Below, piece after piece: positions 11,108 through 22,590 of a DNA stretch of 64,000 nt. Source of the stretch: Eutreptiella sp. 'Long Island Sound 2002' (lineage: Eukaryota > Euglenozoa > Euglenophyceae > Eutreptiales > Eutreptiaceae); the NCBI GenBank assembly GCA_964036045.1, contig OZ038378.1:59371408-59435407 (forward strand). Reading direction: 5' to 3'. Made by a program: the position numbers and the translations under genes. A model generated the notes under the pieces. The model searched no databases, was not told the DNA's origin, and was given only the letters and a program-made list of their open reading frames with translations. Numbering within the stretch: the first letter of the stretch is position 1; the number at the start of each line of letters is the position of its first letter.

Positions 11108-11578
11108 CTACCTTTGAACTTGATTCCCGCTGCTTTCACGGCACTGTAACGTACAATTTTCTCTTCTTCCTCTCCGGACCGTTGGGATCCACCGGGCAAA
11201 ATGGGTTGCTAGCCACAAAACCCTCTCGTGGGCCTCACAAATGAGTGTGGCACCAAGTAGCAATGCTCCGGCTGAAGTGCTGATCATGAAAGCATAGGCC
11301 ATCATGATATCCAAATTGAAAAGATTAGCCTTGTAGAGTTTTCCATGGAGCATCATACGTTTTGCTTGGTCTGGTCGATCAAATCCGTTGTGCTCCCGAA
11401 ATTCCAGGCCAAGTTCGGCTTCAAGGGCTCCTCCACGCATGATCCAGCCGTTTGTGACGTTGAGGCGCACAGGTCCGTCACTGCTCTTCAGACATGTGTC
11501 CGGAAACAGCCCACTTCGCACCATGCTTACATGGGCCCCAATATCAAGACATCGGTGACCACTTCTTTCCGTCCGCAC
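11108..11578 (-). pseudogene. Retroviral-type aspartic protease remnant
   Basis: A 156-codon minus-strand ORF that parallels the protease region of element A pol (27,790-28,090). Here LDIGAHVSMVRSGLFP corresponds to VDTGAQVSLVKAGLLP, and PVRLNVTNGWIMRGG to PVRLKVANGQYMVGG; MMLHGKLYKA and IMMAYAFM also match. The catalytic DTGA has become DIGA, so it would be inactive. No reverse transcriptase is attached. It is a fragment of another Ty3/gypsy element related to A, in the opposite orientation. Confidence 0.7.
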
Positions 11579-13856
11579 ATTACCCGCACCTTCAATTTTA
11601 ACCCTAGTGCATGCACGAAATAATACAGCTCACAACAAACTCTGCTGGCCTCAGGCTCCAACAAACGGACAAATGCCTAATGAAGAGGTAATTAAGTTAA
11701 ACTAGTGTTTTGAGCAAGCTCAAAACACGAGTGCAATTGCCGCTCATCGCCATGTGGTGCATGGATGACTCTCACAGCATGCAACTCTAGCACGGACCGG
11801 TGCATAGTGACTTCCGGCGTGTGATGACGTATCTCATAGATTTTGGGTCGGTCCTGCCCATGCACAGGAATCTCCCTGGTCTCTCCAATCTTCGTATCCA
11901 AGTTGACAACACCCACTTGTGCTGAAGTGGTCTCCAGGACCCCGTGACCTTCATGGTGAGTGTCTCACCCTCTCCATCCCTCGTGGGAGCAAGAATTGCC
12001 AATACCTTCTGCAATTGCTTTGGAAATGCTTGACCGGAAGGTTGACGGATGTGGTTTTTGGACCTTCAGAATCACATGGACCAATCAGGAATTTTAATAC
12101 TTTTATAATGGTGATCAAATCTTGGGCCTTGGAGTGGTGTCCAAAACGCAACTTCTGTTCGTAGAGAAATAATAGCTTTGTGCCCTCGTGAGCGCGTCAG
12201 CCAAAAACTTGCCACATTGCTCATAAAACCCAATGCCGAAGATCATTTGTAAATTGGGCACTAACTCAACGATGGCTCCACGCAATTCAATGCGCATTGA
12301 ATCATGGTCGGCTAATTTTGGGCATTTTTTCGAAATTTTGGTCAAAATGACCGTGGCGTAAATCGTTGTACTTGAAAAGATTGACAACTTGGGCTTCGCA
12401 CCAAGATATTATGTAAAGTAGAGCCCCTGGACAACACTGTGCATTGCTTGTTTGATTTTTCCAAGCTTATCTATTGTTTTATAATATAGTATCTTGTGAG
12501 CACACAATGCATATTTTCATTTTGCACACACGTTCATATGCATGTCTGATGGCTAGGGGAACCAAGGGACGATGTGGCCCATAGTAAGTATGTTTGAGTA
12601 GGCTTACTATGGGACCTTCAATTTACCTATATGCCATATTATTTGGGCCTTGGCTCCTCATTGGTATATATGTCCCAACATTGGCATTTTTGCATTTTTT
12701 TCCTGGCATTTCCTGACATTTTTCATGTGCAACAAAAGAGCTTACCCGTTTCATGGCACGTGCCGCGGCACACTTTCCAATGCCCCCCCCCCCCCGATGT
12801 CATGGTGGCACAGCCGGCACAGGTGACACGCGTGCCATTCACCCTCATACAACACGACATAGCGGCGGCCCCGTGTGACACGACACACCCTATGTGGCGG
12901 CACTGTGGCACGGCACGGCCGGAGCCCCCCCCCCCTCCCCTCCCCCCCCCGCCGTGGCTGGGTAAGCTGCAAAGGTTGAAGTGGAAAAAAACCTTTATCA
13001 AAGCTTTGAACCCCAACCTTCGTTGCCATTGGAATTTGGGGACCTGGGCAACATCCATGCAAAAGGTCGGAGTCCCTCTCTCTAAGGTTTTGGAGATACA
13101 AATTTTGGAGTGACCACGTTTTCGACCGTTTAATACCTTTTTGACCACAATGGTCCCTAACTTCATCTCTTCCTCATTTCAGCTCCGGGGAGGTGGGCAC
13201 CCGTTCCCCAATGTGAAGGGTGATTTGTAAGGAGTACAAAAGCTCTCCTCAGATTGGGTATGTCCCCATGTATCCTCGTCTTTGGATTGGAGATACATGG
13301 GAGCCTCATTTTGGTGCATGTTGCCACTTGTCAATTTTCATGTACGCTGTTTACTTTAGGTGAAAGAATAGCTAGGGACAACATCTTGAGTTGGTATGGT
13401 GCATGTATTGACACATCGGTCCCATGTGTTTAGTGCATCTTTACTTCGGCTCTAACGCGCCATGGTCTTGGAGATATGGAATCATGAGTGTGCTCCATTT
13501 CGACCAATGTTCGCCATTTTGACCATCTTGCGCCATGTTTGAATTTTCATATCTCCATAGGCCCAGGGACCTAGTGGAGAAGCAAGGTAGATCCTTGTAG
13601 CACATGCCCAAGGGTCGATCGTAATATTTTTTGGCATTTGCTCCTTTGACGTGGTCAGACCTATGCAACATTTGGCCATCCCCTTTTTTTGCCATTTTGC
13701 ATATATTGCTTTCTCCTGCATCTTGGGATCATCCCCTTGGGGAACAGCAATAGGCCAGTGTAGCCGCAAGCCAAACCCCATTGATGACTTAAGGGACTAT
13801 CAATGCTGGTGTATTGATGTTTGGTTCAAGAAGACCGACCAAATTCCCTACCCTGC
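11579..13856. other. No recognisable gene; homopolymer C runs
   Basis: Short ORFs only. C homopolymers lie at about 12,783-12,794 and 12,926-12,948. The sequence at 13,440-13,560 (CATGAGTGTGCTCC and GCCATTTTGACC phrases) is in the style of the element A LTR (about 18,520-18,560), so it may be an old LTR, but I could not align it end to end. Confidence 0.35.
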
Positions 13857-14462
13857 TTAAGTGCCCAAATTGGTGGATTTTGCCAGATTTGGCGTCTTCA
13901 GCCCACTTGGCGACCCCATGGCTGTGTTTGTCCCGGTGAAGTAGTGTGACCCCGCATCAAAGGTTCGTTGTGAAGGGTGTTTGCCACACCCATCACAATC
14001 CGGCTCAACATCCCCCGCAATGTCACCGGAACCACGGGAAATCGTTGGAGGTGTGTCCACTGGTTCTGGCAACGTGGCACTGGAGGAATCCGATGAAGCA
14101 CTCGTGGAACGCCGCCGTTTTGGTGTACTCAACGATGCAAGATGCTTGGAGACATGCATCATTATCTTTTCCCAAAACCCTTGGCAAAAAGGTTTTTTCC
14201 CCTTCACATCGTACAACGCAAAGGAATCCGAAGGCACATGAGCGAAAACAGAGGTGAACCACTTGTTGCAATGTACACAAGTATACCTCCCTTCAAAAGA
14301 TTTATCAATGGGGAAGCGTGGGTAGCGTCTCATCCCGCCTGAGAGGCAAAGCGGTGGTGACCGGAGAGGCGCAAAGGTATCGTTAGGATCCACTCCGTCA
14401 AAAAAAAAGTTACCAGCAAAGCATTTGGACAACGGAACAAGTTTGGGAGGAGAACATAGCAA
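13857..14462 (-). CDS. Hypothetical protein with possible zinc finger
   Basis: A 201-codon minus-strand ORF with ATG at 14,460-14,462 and natural composition. Residues about 55-105 contain YTCVHCNKWF followed by spaced histidines and KIMMHVSKHL, giving a C-x2-C...H...H arrangement that could bind zinc. A basic patch (TPKRRRSTSASS) and a Ser/Pro/Asp-rich tail with CDGCGKH follow. I do not recognise the family. It may be a DNA-binding ORF of a transposon or a host fragment. No neighbour clarifies its role. Confidence 0.4.
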   Translation of the reverse strand: MLCSPPKLVPLSKCFAGNFFFDGVDPNDTFAPLRSPPLCLSGGMRRYPRFPIDKSFEGRYTCVHCNKWFTSVFAHVPSDSFALYDVKGKKPFCQGFWEKIMMHVSKHLASLSTPKRRRSTSASSDSSSATLPEPVDTPPTISRGSGDIAGDVEPDCDGCGKHPSQRTFDAGSHYFTGTNTAMGSPSGLKTPNLAKSTNLGT

Positions 14463-16496
14463 ATGCGTAATCCCTTTTGAAATCTTGCGTCATGGTGGTT
14501 GCGGTTTGTCCAACAACAACGATTCATTTTTTTACACCTTAATAAACCCATGTCAAAGAGGAGTGGTACGTGGTGCAAAGGCAAGTTACGGAAGTCAATC
14601 CAAGGCCAAGAAAAGCAACAGCACACCCTTGGTTGAACCATGCAACCCTGCTGCTCGTAGATGTGGATAAAATCTCATCTCAAATTGCAAACGTAGCATT
14701 AATTCACAATTGTAGTGCAAATGCAAGTCGAGAACACACCTTGCACCCAAGTTAGGCCTCTTGTGTTGCACGGAACTTCCTCCTAGGTTTTTGTGTTACA
14801 TGGCTTCAACCAAAGAATCAAACAGCTACAGAAATGGACGGAAATGATCAAGCAAGGCATTGTACTTTGAAATGACAACTTGTTGGCAATGCTCAGACTT
14901 GCGACATCAGATGGCGCCCAAAATGTGACCAGAAAGTCGCCACTGACAAAAGCAAGCTACAACAAAGCTCCTACTGCCTTCGGAATGCACTATGGTTGCC
15001 CAATGAGTGACACCGACCTAATTTTCAATGACGCCGGCAAAAAAAAAGTATCATCATTTTCAACACTTCATGAATATAATGACACAATTTCATAGATTCA
15101 TTGCACTGTATGCAAAAAATTACTACCGACAACATTAGTTGAGGTTCCATCCCGAGAAATGATGTGAACGGGTTGACGCTTCACATATATAGCTAGATAA
15201 TAGACAGGGCGGCGCGCGCATGCGCGCGCCGCCCCGCATCTGGCGGATTTTGCGATTTCGAATGCTGCAACCAGAAATCGATCTGAATGCATTGCTGTGA
15301 GGTAATCTATAAAGACTAATACAGCTGTAGAATTCCCTTGCGTGAAACAGCGCAATTTACTGATCGGCGGGCTGGCTGCCAAGTACCGAAGTTTGAAGCC
15401 TAAATCGTGAACAAAATGAAAGATGAACATTGAGTTAAATTTCGGATGATTCAATTTTGAGGTGGTAGGCCGGAGATCTGAGTTTTTGGGATTCGAATAC
15501 ATGTACTCAGTTTAGAGCTTAGCCCGCTCAACATGCCAGCTTAGGATGCCCATTGTAGCTTAACTGCATGGCTAAAACGTTGAACCCACTACCTTTCCGA
15601 CTCGATTTGCGCAGAAATACACCCAATTTTAGGTGTGAACCGGTTCAGAGTCCTGTTCGGCTTTTGTTTTGTGGAACCTTTGCCGAGCCTGTGAATCCAT
15701 GTTCTTACCTTGCCACGTTGGTTGGGGGCACAAACCTTGAAAAGGTAAGCTACCTCCACTCAACACCGTTGCCAAGGTGTCATATTGCGGACACAATCCT
15801 GGCCTAAAGATGTCGTAGACACGAAGCGCCAAGGGTTGAGAGTGAGGGGGCCAAAAGCCCTCTTGCCAAAAAAATGGTGCAAAAACAGATACGAAAATTA
15901 GTTTCCCGGTTACATTGCAACATGTGTATTACTTTACGGATTTTTGTTTCAAAAATTCTCCCACAACCCGTTTGAAGTTTGAGTATGTGTGCCTATCGTT
16001 GGGGCAACTATCCGTGTGCCCATCAGAGCCCATAGGTGGCTACAATCTGAGCAAAGGTACCCAGCCTTTGGGCAGAGTAATGGGTTTACCCGGGTACATT
16101 GGGAGATACCTTAGAACGGATATGTGACTGTTAGTTTGCGGTTGGATTTCAAAGTTTTTGTGTGACAACCCATTTGACGTTGTCGGTTCCACAGGCCGAA
16201 GGCCGTTGGATGTCAACAGAGAAAAAATGGTTGCCGTCCGCATTATTTCAGTAGGGTGATTTGCCGAACTCCGAGCGTTTTCCGCCCGTGAGTCGGGAAT
16301 GGCTATGCAGGACTACGGCTTAGCACTACACGTAGGACTAAAGGATCTGCCCACATCTGGCGCCTGCGCTTGCATTAACTGAAAATGGGGAAAAAATGGA
16401 ATTGATTTTCTGATTTAATTGATTGCTCGGGCTGAACAGCGTATTTTTATAAATGCCCCCATCAAGCGCATCTGTTCTACTATTTTTCAGACACAG
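14463..16496. other. Mostly noncoding; upstream of MULE
   Basis: No convincing gene. It contains a GC-rich palindrome at about 15,209-15,236 and precedes the MULE transposase ATG. A polypyrimidine stretch TATTTTTCAG at 16,481-16,490 just before the MULE ATG resembles a splice acceptor. I could not identify MULE terminal inverted repeats by eye. Confidence 0.4.
15209..15236. repeat. GC-rich perfect palindrome
   Basis: GGGCGGCGCGCG, then CATG-centred symmetry, then CGCGCGCCGCCC: about 14 bp per arm with no loop. It would form a cruciform or a strong hairpin. Confidence 0.8.
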
Positions 16497-16825
16497 ATGT
16501 CAGACACATCATCTGAGCCCAACTACAGTCCCCTTTGCTTGTCTCCGGCACCATCCGAGGTCCTCGAAGAAGACCCATATGAAGCGTGCTTCCATGAGGA
16601 AAATAATGATGACCAAGATGCCAGCATGAAGTTTCCGGAGATGGGTGCCACTTGGGAACCGGTTGTGCATGCGTTTGCCCGCTCTAGTCACCAAGAAGCT
16701 TGTGACTGCATGGGGGACTGGGCGGATGAGAACGGCTATATTCTCAGTCGTCGTGGCGATAAAAGCAAAGGCCAAGCATATTTTTATTGCCACAAAGTAG
16801 GCCGCCAAAAACAGCACAATCGTAA
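16497..16825 (+). pseudogene. MULE transposase, 5' part (FAR1-like domain)
   Basis: The ATG at 16,497 opens an acidic N-terminus followed by HQEACDCMGDWADENGYIL, then AYFYCHKVGRQ. This is the pattern of the FAR1 / WRKY-GCM1-type zinc-binding domain found at the N-terminus of Mutator-like transposases. The frame is cut at 16,825 by element A. The missing half resumes at 38,319 after the GTAA target duplication, where the frame continues directly with a GCPFNVYISRR block and a W-V...DHN block that complete the FAR1 pattern. The continuity of domain and frame across a 21.5-kb insertion is strong evidence for both the gene and the element boundary. Confidence 0.8.
16822..16825. other. Element A target-site duplication, left
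   Basis: GTAA just outside the 5' LTR, matched by GTAA at 38,319-38,322 just outside the 3' LTR. Confidence 0.85.
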
Positions 16826-19800
16826 TGAAGCGGTACCCAGAACCCCATGGCTAGGTTAGGGCATACAACCGGTCTCCGGTCCACTAACCCCATGTACGGA
16901 AGGGAAGACTGGTCTCCGGTCCACTAACCCCATGTACGGAAGGCGCCCGTTGACGCCCGGTGCGAGCCCGGCGGGAGCGTGTTCCGTGCCGTAAAGCCCC
17001 GCATCGGCAACCGATGCACCGCCAGCGGAGATGTATATATCAGAACATCAGGAATCAACAGGGTTTTATTTACATATTGTTTCCGTCAATTTTTACGCTT
17101 CCGTTCTGATACTCACTGTTTTGACTGCTGGCGGTTGGATCGCGACTTTACCGTAACCGCCAGTTTAACTGTTAATAATGGAAATTCTAGCGCTTTCCGT
17201 GACGAAGGCTCTAAAGTCTTCAGGAACTGCATTGATGCATCCGCAATTTTCACATTCTACACTCGCAACCTTAATCCGAATTTTTCAGGATGTCGAAATC
17301 GGATTTTCGACTTCGACATCCCCGCACTTGATTTGACCTCCTTCGAGTGGACCTACGTGCTTCCCTATGCACGAATCAACTTTCCTTTTGTCTTGCCCTC
17401 CATTTGTCTTAAAGATATGGGCAAAACAAAGTTGATTCGTGAGGCCACTTGTGAAGGTCATATCTCGTGTTGCTTGCGAGGATTGACAATAAGGAAACGT
17501 GCGATGTATTCACAATACTCCCGACGTAATTTAGGAAGCTTTATATGCCTTGCGTTTCCACACGTGCGCGCTAGTGTAATGGATCATGGTCAAGAGGGTA
17601 GAGTTTGCGTTATAACTCTTTGGCCATGATATTGCGTGCGTTAAGATAACTTTCGACTGTAGCGCGCGAGTGTTGGTGTTGCATAGGAACTCTCCTTGAG
17701 TTCCTATGAGCGATTGACACAAAGTTATGCCCTTGGAGAGGCAGGACATATCGTGGGGGGAGCTACCTTTTTGGGCAATATGTGGTATGTGCCATGTGTT
17801 GTGTTGCATGCCCATTTGGCGGGTCCATGGCTCCAAGCCAAACCCGCCAATGGACCTCATATTGTGCAAACCCCTTCCCCATACTCCCTACAATCAATTG
17901 CAAGCCTAACCTTCGTGGAGGGAAGCTTGTGTGGCGATCCCGAAGCGATGCGTTGGTAGCAAGGTGTGTGTTTTGCATTTTTCCATAATTTCATGTGCCC
18001 ACTTGGGAAGTAGCGCTCGTGACCTTTCAAAGCGCCCCAAGTGGAGCACATATGTGGAATCGAAGGTCATTGGTGTCAAGTCATTATGTTTAGAAGGATT
18101 AGTTGATTGCATGATCCAAGCCGAAGATATTATAATATAATTGTGCACCTTTCAAGGCACTTTTGTGTATCTTTGTGCCAATTTTGCCGTTTTTGGCCCG
18201 TCATGATGTCAAGTTGCGACTGTGTATCTCAACGTTGCGCTCAAATGACATCATGACCCAAGTATGTCTTGGTGGTACATACTTCGGTGCCCGACATATC
18301 TTGGACCCGGCGAATAACTCCTCTTGGGCTTGGCACACCGTGGCCGCCATGTTGGCAATTTGGGACTATCCCAAATCATGGGCTCACTTGACGACCCTGC
18401 CATTCCCAAAACTGGAGGAGTTGGGCGACGCCCAAAAGATATGTTGGACACATATGACTTGATATCAATCCTATGGCACACTCCGGTCCAAGTTGGGCAT
18501 GTGCCTCATTTGCCCCAACCATGAGTGTGCGCATTTTTGGCCATTTTGAGCAATTTTCCACTTTTGCTGCCCGCCATGCACTATGTTGAGCCCACCCGTA
18601 CACGCCGGACACATGGACCAATGGACCATATATGACATGGGTGTTACGCATATTGGTCCCCATGGTTCACACACCACGTGGGCGAAGCGGAGCAACCTTC
18701 GTTAAGGCGCTAACCCCAAGTGAGTGTGGACAATTTTGCCATCTTGGCGTTTGTGGACCCAATTCGAATCGTCACCAGGCCAGGTGGCATGAAGATCATT
18801 GAGAGCCAAGGGCATGGGAGTCTCTGTTGGACTCCTGGTGGATCGCGTATGGAATGGTGGATCGGATCTCCAAGCCGGCGTGGAGATATACTATTGGGAG
18901 CACCCAAAATTTTTGCCCATTTCGAGCAGCCAAAATGACCCCATTTTGGGACCCCAATTTCCCCCTTCGGTGTGGTCAATTGGCGGCCCCATTTCTCTAT
19001 GCCCACAGGGAGCCCGGACCTAATTCCAAGTTGTACACTCAGATATGAGTCCTAGGTCCTGCCTCCTATCCTGTGAGCCATTAGCCTTGCCCTGGCCAGG
19101 CAAGCCACGCGTGGGAATGACGCCAATTTTGGTGATTTTGGCATCATGACCCCACTTGACGAACCCGTGGTGCCCTGATGCCGGGACCTCAGAGGAAACC
19201 AGGTTGGGTGAGGGCTCCAAAGAGTTCAGACTCGAAGGGCATAGGGTCAGTTGCCTCGTCCCTACCTCTGACAGGTCCGGACGAGGGGTCAATTTTGGAG
19301 ATTTTGGAGCTAATATCAGTTTGGGCTGAAACAGCCCATTTTCAGCTACCAACTCCTATGGGATAATGGCGGAGCCATATCTCTGGCTCAGAGGGGAGTT
19401 GAAACCTGCCGTTAAGGGAGCATAGGGAGCCACAGTCGGTTGGCCTTGTAGGCCCTTGGTTTCCAGGAACTCGCCTGTGGCTGGGCGGGACACCCCCCCC
19501 TATTGGCAGGGTTTCAGGGTCCGGACTGAGCAGGGCATGGGTTGTGTTTGAGCCCCCGCCCCCACCAGCCACTGAGAGGGTCAGACCTGGGATTGGGATA
19601 TGAGTTAGGACTGAGTGTCTATTGTCCTGTGATGCCCCTACCCCAGTCCAGTCTTAACCCCATGTGTACATATCCTGATGTGTTGCTGTACATACTTTCG
19701 TTCCCTTGTTGCAGAGTGGCAAGGATCCTGAAACGCTTTGTCACATGACACGAGCGTATTGATGCCCTTGTGAGCGTAGTGCCTTGCCTGCCTGCTCTCC

Positions 19801-19851
19801 TGTGCGTGTCACCGCAGCGTCCCGTGGCTGGCCCCCCACGGGAACGCGTCA
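16826..19851 (+). repeat. Element A 5' LTR
   Basis: About 3,026 bp, TG...CA ends. It matches 33,715 onward with a constant offset of about 16,889 bp. A TATA-like TGTATATAT lies at 17,032-17,040, about 207 bp in, and is retained as TTTATATAT in the 3' copy. The 216-codon GTG-initiated ORF inside is not considered a gene. Confidence 0.93.
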
Positions 19852-20295
19852 AAAGCACTTCACCGCCGCGGGGTTACCCAGCCCTCGCGTGCCACTCGGG
19901 GCCACCAACCCCGAGCAGCGCGGCGCAGCAGCTCGCAGCTCGCAGCTCGCAGCGCAGCGCAGCAGCTCGCAGCGCAGCGCAGCGGCTCGCAGCGCCGCCC
20001 AGCGACAGCGCCGAGTTCGTCACGGAGCCCGCAGCGCCGTCCAGAGCATCGCCCTGACCGCGCCGCGACCGTGAAGGAGGTGGACAGACCGGGATTCCCT
20101 CAACAGCGAGTCCCATCGGCTGACCAGCAAGGCCGCACACCCAGTCGCGTCAACCACCTCCACAACCACCGGCTGACCAGCACCAGCCGCACTCCCAGCC
20201 CAGTGCTGCAGCACCCGCCTCAACAACCACCACCAGTTCGTTGAGTGGAACGAGTGCACACCAAGGACCTCAAGACCAACTACGCCCCCGCTGCC
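19852..20295 (+). other. Element A leader
   Basis: Region between the 5' LTR and the first ATG. It starts AAAGCACTTCACC rather than TGG, so a standard tRNA 3'-end primer site is not evident; self-priming or an internal tRNA primer is possible. A CAGCTCG/CAGCG simple repeat lies at about 19,918-20,000. Confidence 0.5.
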
Positions 20296-20904
20296 ATGGT
20301 AAACTGGCAAGAAGCGGGTAGGACGTGGCCGCGGCCCCACCCCCATGCAGCGCACCTACTGCGTGGGTTGGTTTGGGACCAGCACTACCGCCACAGCCAC
20401 CCCCAGTGCGAAGGCGGCATGCCCGGGAGCTTCGAACTCCGCACGGACATCGCCCCCGACCGCCTGCAGGCCGCGGAGGACTGGCTGCGGGCGGAAGGGT
20501 TCGCCTTCCGCTTCCAGCAGAGGCGCTGGAGGACGTGGACCCGGCCGGACAGGCCCGGCGAAGGCCTGCGTCCCGACGGGATTGAGGAGGACGAGATGCC
20601 CAACGAGTACCCGTCGGGCGCCTCGATCAACGTCTCCATGTGGGACATGATCGAGAAGAACTTCCCGGAACCGGGGAGCGAGCGCAGGCTGCAGGGCAGC
20701 AGCAGCGCGTCTCCGGGGAAGGAGAAGCGGTCCGCCGGGGACAGGAAGCAGGACCGGAAGTGGCGGGAGTACCAGGAGTCCCTGGCCGCCGAAGCCGCCC
20801 AAGGCGCCAAGGGCGGAACCCCAGCCCCCAGTCCCCAACGGGCCAATGGTGGTCATCACCCCGGCCACGCCACCCTCGGCGACTTCATCCAAGTCGCCAA
20901 GTAG
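20296..20904 (+). CDS. Element A ORF1, unknown function
   Basis: ATG at 20,296, TAG at 20,902-20,904, 202 codons. It has a compact N-terminal part with paired Trp and charged residues (AAEDWLRAEGFAFRFQQRRW) and a hydrophilic, basic C-terminal part rich in Lys/Arg/Glu. No zinc finger or enzymatic motif is seen. The frame stays open after the TAG and runs straight into ORF2, and then across a TGA into gag. ORF1 may therefore be the N-terminus of one long gag precursor interrupted by stops, rather than an independent protein. Confidence 0.55.
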   Translation: MVNWQEAGRTWPRPHPHAAHLLRGLVWDQHYRHSHPQCEGGMPGSFELRTDIAPDRLQAAEDWLRAEGFAFRFQQRRWRTWTRPDRPGEGLRPDGIEEDEMPNEYPSGASINVSMWDMIEKNFPEPGSERRLQGSSSASPGKEKRSAGDRKQDRKWREYQESLAAEAAQGAKGGTPAPSPQRANGGHHPGHATLGDFIQVAK

Positions 20905-20994
20905 ACCAAGGCCAAGCCCCGTCCGCTGCTCCTCAGTCCCCAGCAGGCCCTAGCAGGCCCCAGCAGCGACGTGCAGTCGGCCCACCGCGGGAGG

Positions 20995-22590
20995 ATGCCG
21001 GCCGACCAGACCAGCTCCAGCAGCAGCGTCGCTCCCGACAGGGACGTGGCGCGCGCCTGTGAGCGCGCCTGTGGGGTTCCCTGCAACCTTCGGGTTGCCC
21101 GGCAACGGGCCAGGCAGCACAGCGCTGCCGTGGAGGGCGCCGTCGGCATCACCCAGGAGGAGGCTGCGGAGTGGGCGCATGGCATGGCCATCCACGCCCA
21201 GACCGTGGCGGCCATTGCGGCCGGACTCACGGCCGTAGCCGCCCATGGGGCAGCGACTGCCCAGGTCAACGGGGAGTTGGCGGCAGTCGACGAGGAAGCC
21301 CGCCTGACGCAGGAGGCCATTGCCTGCAAGGAGGCCGAGGTGAGGGCGCTGGAAGAGGCGCTTGCCCAAGAGAGGGCAAAGAAGGAGGCGGAGGAAAGGG
21401 CCCACGCCGAAGCGACGGCTAAGGCCCAGGCGGACGCCGCCAAGAAGGACGCCATCGAGGCCGCGCGACGGAAGGTCGCTGAGGACAGGGCCAAGACGGA
21501 GGCGGAGCTGGCGGCGTTGGAAGCGGAGAAGGCGCGGCTGCAGCAGATCCGGGAAGCCGAGGCGGCTCGTGCCCGGGAGGAGGCCGAAAGGCGAGCTGCC
21601 GCAGCCACCGCCGCCGCAATGGAGGAGGCAGAGGCCAAACTCCGCCGCGAGACTCCCCCGGGAGGATCACGAGTGGAGACCCTTCGAAAGCTTTTCGAAG
21701 GGGACGCGTCCTCCAAGATGACGCTGGACGAGGCCGACACGGGCAGCAGTGGGAGCAGTGGCCCCACTGCCCATCGACGGAGGAAGGGCAAGGGGAAGAC
21801 CCCCGAGAGGCCGCGGAGGCCAGCGGGTGGACACCCCCACGACAGTGACCCCTTCTTCACCGCCAGCGACGGGGATGAACGAGGCCGCCGACATCGCCAA
21901 GTGGTGGCTTGGACGGGCGGAGGAGGCGGAGACGTCCCCATGGAGCCGGAAGGTGAGGATGAGGATCTCCCTCCTCCCTACCGGAGCTCGGAGTCTTCCG
22001 AGACCGAGACGCCCAGGTGGGGCGACATGGACGAGGATGACCACATGGACTTCGGCATCACCAAGAAGCGCCCATCCTCGGACCCACCGAGGCGACCTGG
22101 CGGAGACCCACCGGGACCCCCTGGCGGAGGACCACCGGGACCCCCTGGAGGACACCCACCAAGTGGACCCCCTGGAGGCGGACCACCGGGCGGGGGAGGA
22201 CCTCCTGGACCGGGTGGACCCGGCAGAGGCCCTCCTGGAGGACCCCCTGGGGACCCCGACGACCCATCAGGGAACGGCAACCCGGATACCACCTGGCGGT
22301 GGATTGTCTACCTCCGCAGGAGGGTCCAGTTCCTCGAGCGCGAGGTAGACACGGGCAAGGGCGAGATGACTCGCATCTCCGAGGTCGCCGCGCGCGCGCA
22401 GAGAGAGCTGGACATCGCCAGGGCCGAGACCAGGCAGCTGAACACGGTCATCAGCGGCCTGCAGCAGAGGCTGGACGCGCTGGAAGCCCGTGGGAGCGTC
22501 GGCAGCGACCACCCACCCCTGGAGTCTGGCTCGTCGGACGACGGCTGGGGACCCGGACCAGGTCCAGGCAGACCCCACGCCCCCGGCTGA
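20995..22590 (+). CDS. Element A ORF2: coiled-coil, Pro/Gly-rich gag N-terminus
   Basis: First ATG at 20,995; TGA at 22,588-22,590. From about residue 80 to 210 it is an Ala/Glu/Lys/Arg-rich heptad-like segment (for example LAALEAEKARLQQIREAEAA), a strong coiled-coil candidate. A Ser/acidic linker follows, then a Pro/Gly repeat region (PPGPPGG-type, about 22,095-22,260), then a second short coiled coil (RRVQFLEREVDTGKGEMTRI). The layout suits a retrotransposon structural protein that multimerises. It is in the same frame as ORF1 upstream and the gag domain downstream. Long minus-strand ORFs here mirror the GC-rich composition and are not called. Confidence 0.7.
   Translation: MPADQTSSSSSVAPDRDVARACERACGVPCNLRVARQRARQHSAAVEGAVGITQEEAAEWAHGMAIHAQTVAAIAAGLTAVAAHGAATAQVNGELAAVDEEARLTQEAIACKEAEVRALEEALAQERAKKEAEERAHAEATAKAQADAAKKDAIEAARRKVAEDRAKTEAELAALEAEKARLQQIREAEAARAREEAERRAAAATAAAMEEAEAKLRRETPPGGSRVETLRKLFEGDASSKMTLDEADTGSSGSSGPTAHRRRKGKGKTPERPRRPAGGHPHDSDPFFTASDGDERGRRHRQVVAWTGGGGGDVPMEPEGEDEDLPPPYRSSESSETETPRWGDMDEDDHMDFGITKKRPSSDPPRRPGGDPPGPPGGGPPGPPGGHPPSGPPGGGPPGGGGPPGPGGPGRGPPGGPPGDPDDPSGNGNPDTTWRWIVYLRRRVQFLEREVDTGKGEMTRISEVAARAQRELDIARAETRQLNTVISGLQQRLDALEARGSVGSDHPPLESGSSDDGWGPGPGPGRPHAPG

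Noticed and set aside
16979-17629. 216-codon ORF within the element A LTR, with a 183-codon copy at 33,868-34,419
   Set aside because: It starts with GTG, the copies are frame-broken relative to each other near their ends, and both lie in LTRs. Its conservation is explained by LTR identity.
20356-21941. Long minus-strand ORFs (up to 361 codons) opposite element A ORF1/ORF2
   Set aside because: GC-rich sense coding leaves antisense frames open. The antisense proteins are Ser/Ala/Pro-biased, while the sense strand shows coiled-coil and gag-like order in the correct place within the element.
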